Assembly (NCBI GenBank): GCA_039519185.1 | Contig: CM076847.1 | Location: forward strand, 39,032,916-39,096,915 | Length of the DNA: 64,000 nt | Source: Astragalus membranaceus | Lineage: Eukaryota; Streptophyta; Magnoliopsida; Fabales; Fabaceae | Reading direction: 5' to 3' | Part shown: one piece after another, positions 59,535-64,000 of the stretch | Position numbering within the stretch: position 1 is the stretch's first letter | Layout: the number at the start of each line of letters is the position of its first letter | Translations under genes and position numbers: made by a program | Notes under the pieces: model-generated | Database searches by the model: none | Seen by the model: only the letters and a program-made list of their open reading frames with translations | What the model was told of the DNA's origin: nothing

Positions 59535-59952
59535 GGGTGGTATTTTTTATACCCCATATTACTCATTTTACTTTTTAGCTTTAACAAATATTCCATTTCA
59601 TATTTAAAGCAGTGACATTGGATTTTGAGTGTTTCTGGATTTACCTAAAAATGTAAATTCAGAATTTACTTTTTTAAGTTTTCCCGGATTTCTGTATTAA
59701 TACATGAATCCGTAATGTATTTTTTATTTTAGATTTATGTGTTAATACATAAATCTGTAATGTATTTTTTCATTATGGATTTATGTGTTAATATATAAAT
59801 CCGGAAATATTTTAAAAACACATTCCCAAGTTAATTTTAAAATGGTAAATCTGGAAAATAAAAAGAACGATATTTTGATTTAAAATTGATGTATTTTGTA
59901 AGGGTAAAAATAGTATAAAAAGAAAATGCGGGGGTATAAGGTATAGGGGTGG
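59535..59952. mobile_element. Possible MITE with imperfect inverted ends
   Basis: The left end has TATACCCCATATTACTCATT; the right end, reverse complemented, has CCTATACCTTATACCCCCGC and a similar tail, ATTTTCTTTTTA. Between them lie three copies of a unit of about 45 bp around TTATGTGTTAATACATAAAT (59695-59810), itself nearly palindromic. No clear TSD. Confidence 0.4.
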
Positions 59953-60446
59953 GGGGACAAAAAACATGGGCCCCAATGAATCATTGAGTGTTGAATGTTA
60001 ACATGGTAGTTGTATATATCTATGTTGCTTAACAATTTGGCCCTCAAATATATCAGTCAAGTTTCGCCATTGTTCACGACATAAATTTTTTCCTATATAG
60101 AAAAACTAAATTGTATATTTTTCATTGGAAAATTAATAACATAAATTTTGATTTCATAAAGAAATGATAGTTTTATCATGACTTATTGTGCGTGAAGGAT
60201 TATATTATTAACTTAATTATTTAAAATAATTAAGTTAACGACCAAAAAATTGAAGGATCCTTCGTGGTTAATGAGACCGCCATTGAATATTCCCCTTTGT
60301 TGAAAGAAAAATAAGGTCTTTGAGAACCAAATTTCGGTTCCATAGTTGGTTATGTTAGGAATGTATTAGTTAGTACCTTAATTATAACACATTTTCAAAA
60401 GGAGTTTAATTTATATACACTACCTGTGTATAGAGGTCTTTACACC
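59953..60446. other. Intergenic, no recognisable gene
   Basis: AT-rich, many stops in all frames, no paired repeats seen. Confidence 0.4.
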
Positions 60447-60698
60447 AACTTCCAATCATAGTTCACCATTTAGTCATGTCATATTATTTTCATTTAAAAT
60501 ATAAAAAAAAATTGAAAAATTAGTCAAAGTAACCGCTAATGGGAGGAATGTGGTTAGAAAAACATGGAAGAAGTGACGTAGCGGTAACTTTGACTTATTT
60601 TGTGATTTTTTTATTTTAATTGAAAATAATCTGATGTGACTAAATGGTGAATTGTTTTGTTTTTGATAAGCCAAAATGGTGATTTGTGATTGGAAGTT
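60447..60698. mobile_element. MITE, 252 bp, inverted ends AACTTCCAATCA
   Basis: Perfect 12-bp ends AACTTCCAATCA and TGATTGGAAGTT. Similarity continues inwards (TCACCATTTAGTCA against TGACTAAATGGTGA), so the element can fold on itself. A matching TSD is not evident. Confidence 0.75.
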
Positions 60699-61239
60699 CA
60701 ATTAATTAGGCAAAAGTTTAATTAATTACCCAAAAGTTTTTTTTAAGCCCTCCTTTTAATTAATTGTGCAAAAGTTGTTAATTTTGAAAGAAATATTTAT
60801 TTAATGTATTTATTATAAAAAAATAAAAAAAATAATTGAAAGAAGCGTTAATAAAAGTTATCACTAGTGGAAAAAATGGATTTTACATCGGCAATTCATA
60901 TCGGTTCAAAAACTAACAGACGTGGAAAAAAAGGCGGTGGCATTTTTGAAATTATGATTACATTTTTCACATCGGTTGAGTGTTTAACCGATATTGAAAG
61001 ACTAATTTAGAATATTAATATCGGTTCCCATTTCAACTAATGTGGAAAACCCCTAATTTATATCGGCTCCCATTGCAACCGATATGAAAACCCCAAATTT
61101 TATTTAGATCTCACGAAAAGCCTCTCGCTCTCACTCTCAACGAAAACCCCCTCACTCTCACTCTCAACGAAAACCATCTCACTCTCACTCTCAACGAAAA
61201 CCCCAACCCATCCCATCGCTGCGAGAAGACCCCAAGCCA

Positions 61240-61340
61240 CCGCCGTCGCTGTTGTTGCGCCATCACTGTTGCTGTGCCGTCGCCGTCGCCGTTGCCGTTG
61301 CTGCGTCGTCGCTGGGAGCCAATGCTGCGCCGTCGTTGGT
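61240..61340. repeat. GTTGCCGTC-type triplet-rich low-complexity stretch
   Basis: Runs of GCCGTC/GTTGCC units (CGCTGTTGTTGCGCC and the like) give repetitive Ala/Val or Gly/Asp frames on the two strands. It does not look like a gene by itself; it may be a 5' leader or first exon of the captured gene. Confidence 0.5.
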
Positions 61341-61635
61341 AAATCTTCAATTTCTTGTCTGTGAGAGGGTTTGCCTGTGCAAATGCGAAGATGAAGAGGA
61401 GTTTCGTGTCAGTTTCTTGTTGTGTTCTAGATCTGTCTTCTTGGTCCTGGTAAGGTGTTAGATTTGGTTGTTTCTGTCCCTATCGGTTTCTCTTCTGAGG
61501 TTGTCTCGCTGTCCTTCGTTTCTGATTGGGTGTTGTTTTTTGTCGGTGTTTCAGATTCGTTTCTGTTTGGGTGTTGTTTTGTGTTGTGTTGATGTTGTGT
61601 GAGTTTTTTCGTTTTCAGATTTGAAACCCTAGATC

Positions 61636-62384
61636 ATGCATTTGTTGGTTTCTAAGGTCGATTGTGAACTATTTGTTGGTTCAGAAAAATCTAGTACGCG
61701 TACAGCTGAGGGAATTCCTGAGAAAACAGATTCCAAGGATGACAATTTAGTATTCGTTGCTGGTGCTATTGGAAAAATTGGTTCACGAACAGTGAGGTAC
61801 ATTCGTTGCTGGTGCTGAGTAGTGATAGTTTCATCCAGGGAGCTTATAAAGCTTGGTTTTAAAGTCAGGACTGGAGTGAGGAGTGCTCAGAGAGCTACTA
61901 GTTCACTAGTTCAGGTACAAAGGTTATTCTTTGGTCACTAATAATTAGCTTCTTAAAATGGATAATTAGATATGCATTAAAGATATTAAACATGTGCAAA
62001 GTGTTAAACAGTTGAAGCTTGATGCTGCTACAAGTGGAGGGAGTCAAGGTAAAACAAGAAAGTTTTGAGATTATAATCTCTGAGTTCCCATTGACAAATG
62101 CTTCTGTGTTCAACTGTTGATGCAGCAAAAACCTCGTTGATGCAGCAACTGTTGCCAAAGTAAATCACTTCATATTGATTACTTCATTGGGAACAAACAA
62201 AATTGGCTTCCCTGCAGCTATTCTCAAGTGAGTATGAAAGTTTTCTCATGTTATATACGCTTATTCGCATCTTAAAGCGGTTAAAATGATTGCTTAGTTG
62301 TACTTGTAAAGTTTGTTTTGGGGAGTCTTGTGTTGGAAGAGGAAGGCAGAAGAAGCATTGCTAGCTAGTGGAGTTCCATACACA
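61636..62384 (+). pseudogene. Captured TIC62-like fragment (NAD(P)-binding Rossmann protein)
   Basis: Five exon-like pieces: 61636-61796, 61839-61914, about 62002-62048, 62126-62227 and 62312-62384. They read DDNLVFVAGAIGKIGSRTV, KLGFKVRTGVRSAQRA, VKQLKLDAATSGGSQ, HFILITSLGTNKIGFPAAIL and WGVLCWKRKAEEAL, in the order seen in plant TIC62, a chloroplast envelope/thylakoid protein. The glycine-rich NAD(P) site GATGKVG is changed to GAIGKIG. GT donors follow most pieces. The part between piece 3 and piece 4 is missing, and the C-terminal half is absent. Piece 1 lacks a transit peptide. A 15-bp match (TTCGTTGCTGGTGCT) recurs in the short first intron. No functional protein is expected. Confidence 0.75.
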
Positions 62385-62717
62385 GTGAGTCATTGTGATA
62401 CTAATTGCAGCTGCTCGGTGGCATTTCTTTGTAATATTACTTTTACTTTTATATAAAATTTCAGACTAGAGAGACTAGAGAGATAAGAGATAAGAGGGAG
62501 AATATGTGAAAAGGCATTTATCTTATCTTCAACAGTTGAGTTGTGTGGTACCTTATCTTCTATAGTTTTTAATTAATAATATTTTTTTAGATGAGTAATT
62601 TGACTAAGGAAGAGTTTGGAGAAACCAGCTTTATGTAGATTTAACTCATTGCTAGCTACATAAATGAAACCTGGTTTTGTCATTTGCCAATAATATTTCC
62701 ATTCATTTTAATGGTAG

Positions 62718-63344
62718 GGGGCCTGATCCTGAAGGGAAACTTCCTGAGGAATCTCTTGATGCTTCTGGTTTGAAGAAATGCTTCCAGAGAAAAGGCTTTA
62801 CGTGAGTATGAGGAAAAATCACATTTACTTTGCACGTGTCTTATAGGAGGGTGATTGATTTCCTAAATTTTCTATTCAGTGGAAGGAAGTAATTATTTAT
62901 TTATTTGATCGATCGTTACTTCAAGACTTTGGTAGCTATACTTTCTTTAAAAGCTGTCTGATTGCTGATTGTTCATGACTTAACATGAAAATTTTAAATT
63001 TTTTTTTGAAAAAGAACATGAAAATTATATTATAACATGATAAGACATACTGAATCTGATATCTTATTGATTGTCAAAAAAAATTTGACATCTTATTGAA
63101 GTCCTAATTCTAAACTAGAGCAACAAGGGTGGAGATATAATGATTTACAGAATCACGTGCTAATATTTATCATTAGGACAAAATTCTGTGCATATTGCAC
63201 CACAATTAATTTTACTCATGCATTGTTATCCATTTGAAACTTTTCTTTCACAGAACACAAGAACTGGTAGCTTTGTCTGGAGCCCACACTCTTGGAAGTA
63301 AAGGTTTTGGAAGCCCTACTACTTTTGACAATTCATATTATAAG
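62718..63344 (+). pseudogene. Captured ascorbate peroxidase (APX6-like) fragment
   Basis: Two exon-like pieces, 62718-62801 (GPDPEGKLPEESLDASGLKK) and 63254-63344 (TQELVALSGAHTLGSKGFGS), match the peroxidase region around the proximal heme-ligand His (in SGAHT). The GTGAGT donor at 62802, CAG acceptor at 63251 and GT donor at 63345 suggest that genomic DNA, not cDNA, was captured. The distal His region and the C-terminal part are missing. The group is the one known as putative APX6 in Arabidopsis; the call is from memory of the motif. Confidence 0.7.
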
Positions 63345-64000
63345 GTTTGTATAATTTTTAGTAGTTGGTATGTAGTAAAGTTCGTTATTTATTTACTGAC
63401 TATAGTCCAATCTTGCTGAATGAATCAAATTTATAACTTCAGCTGGTGAATAACTGCCAAAACCATGTAGCAGAAGCAATATTGAAGGGTATGGAAATGA
63501 AGGGCATGTAGAGAGTGAAGCCTTGAGAATGCTAAGCCAAACTCACCTTCAATCTTCTCCACAACCTACTAATGAAATGCAGCATAGGGAGTGATTTATG
63601 ATTATAAGGAAAGATGCTGCTACCTTTGGTTCTTCCTTATTAGGGAAGTATCAAGCAATGGATGTATTATTGAAAACTACTAAGTTGTATTTTGTTGTTA
63701 TCAAGTTTTTGGAATATATCCCAATTATATGATCTTGTTTTGAGTATTTGGGATTGTGCTAGATATATAGATTTGGTACTATGTATTTGAGATTGTGGTT
63801 GCATCTTTTGAGTGTTTGGGATTATGCTAGATATATAGATACTAATGATGAGGCTGTTCAGGTTACTATTTGTTAGATCTAGTTGTTGAGAATTTTTTTT
63901 TTGGTGCTGATGGTTTATTTATCTCTAACTGTATGCAGAGTCATGTTTTTTTCTTAGTTGTTTCATTAAGGTTGTAATAAATGCTCACTACTACTTCACT
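63345..64000 (+). other. CACTA interior, unassigned
   Basis: After the APX-like piece a frame near 63485-63590 reads GNEGHVESEALRMLSQTH and then stops. I do not recognise it. It might be a third captured piece or the transposon's own gene. AT-rich repeats with TTGAGTATTTGGGATT and TGCTAGATATATAGAT (63740-63840) lie near the edge. Confidence 0.4.

Larger units (their letters stand above)
60862..64000 (+). mobile_element. 5' part of a CACTA transposon carrying captured gene fragments
   Basis: It opens with CACTAGTGGAAAAAATGG, close to the CACTA-superfamily consensus end. At least seven ATCGGTT/AACCGAT-type subterminal motifs follow within 230 bp (60885-61090), in both orientations; such motifs are where CACTA transposases bind. 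The other end lies beyond the window. No transposase is visible; instead there are exon-like pieces of two host genes (separate entries). The TSD of three bases cannot be tested. Confidence 0.75.

Noticed and set aside
61636..61818. A 60-residue gene starting MHLLVSKVDCE
   Set aside because: It is the first piece of the captured TIC62-like fragment; it reads through a splice donor and ends by chance.

Overview
The window is nuclear DNA of a flowering plant, most likely a legume of the pea/clover/medick group. It is AT-rich, its one intact gene has plant-type introns, and it carries an Ogre/Tat-like element with the arginine-tRNA primer site typical of legume Ogres. The species cannot be fixed from the sequence alone. 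About four fifths of the window is transposable elements, many nested inside each other with readable target-site duplications (TSDs).

Layout. 1-11328: gag-only Ogre/Tat-like LTR element, 5' LTR cut by the window edge, with a 39-copy 20-bp minisatellite in its 3' region. It sits in a degraded Ty3/gypsy chromodomain element (11329-14714), which itself sits in a LINE (LINE-A, 14715-15731 and 30969-32212). LINE-A is split a second time by a compound Copia-type element, LTR-I-LTR-I-LTR (15732-30968), bounded by one 5-bp TSD. The second gag copy of that compound is split by a very young gag-only gypsy element (22328-28084, TSD ATGAA). 32365-32712: a MITE with a perfect 9-bp TSD. 34976-37952 (minus): the only intact host gene, a three-exon class II trehalose-phosphate synthase (TPS). 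39556-43665: Mutator-like TIR element holding a 2.6-kb solo LTR. 44650-45999: a second Mutator-like remnant. 46186-46374: a tRNA-derived SINE with a perfect 16-bp TSD. 46804-55948 (minus): a Tekay-type gypsy element with broken gag-pol, itself hit by a 918-bp solo LTR that carries a perfect 82-bp inverted repeat. 55949-59405: a broken 5' half of a second LINE. 59406-60861: MITEs. 60862-64000: the 5' end of a CACTA transposon that appears to have captured pieces of two unrelated nuclear genes for chloroplast or redox proteins (TIC62-like and ascorbate peroxidase 6-like), with splice sites still visible.

How it fits together. Only the TPS gene looks like a working cellular gene; it belongs to the sugar-signalling trehalose-6-phosphate family. 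The rest records successive insertions whose order can be read from nesting and LTR divergence. The least expected structures are the LTR module of repeated AATCGATT palindromes shared between an Ogre-family solo LTR and an unrelated Copia-type LTR, the tandem compound Copia element, the gag-only gypsy element next to a plausible autonomous relative, and the CACTA element with two captured genes. All family assignments come from reading motifs by eye; no database search was run.
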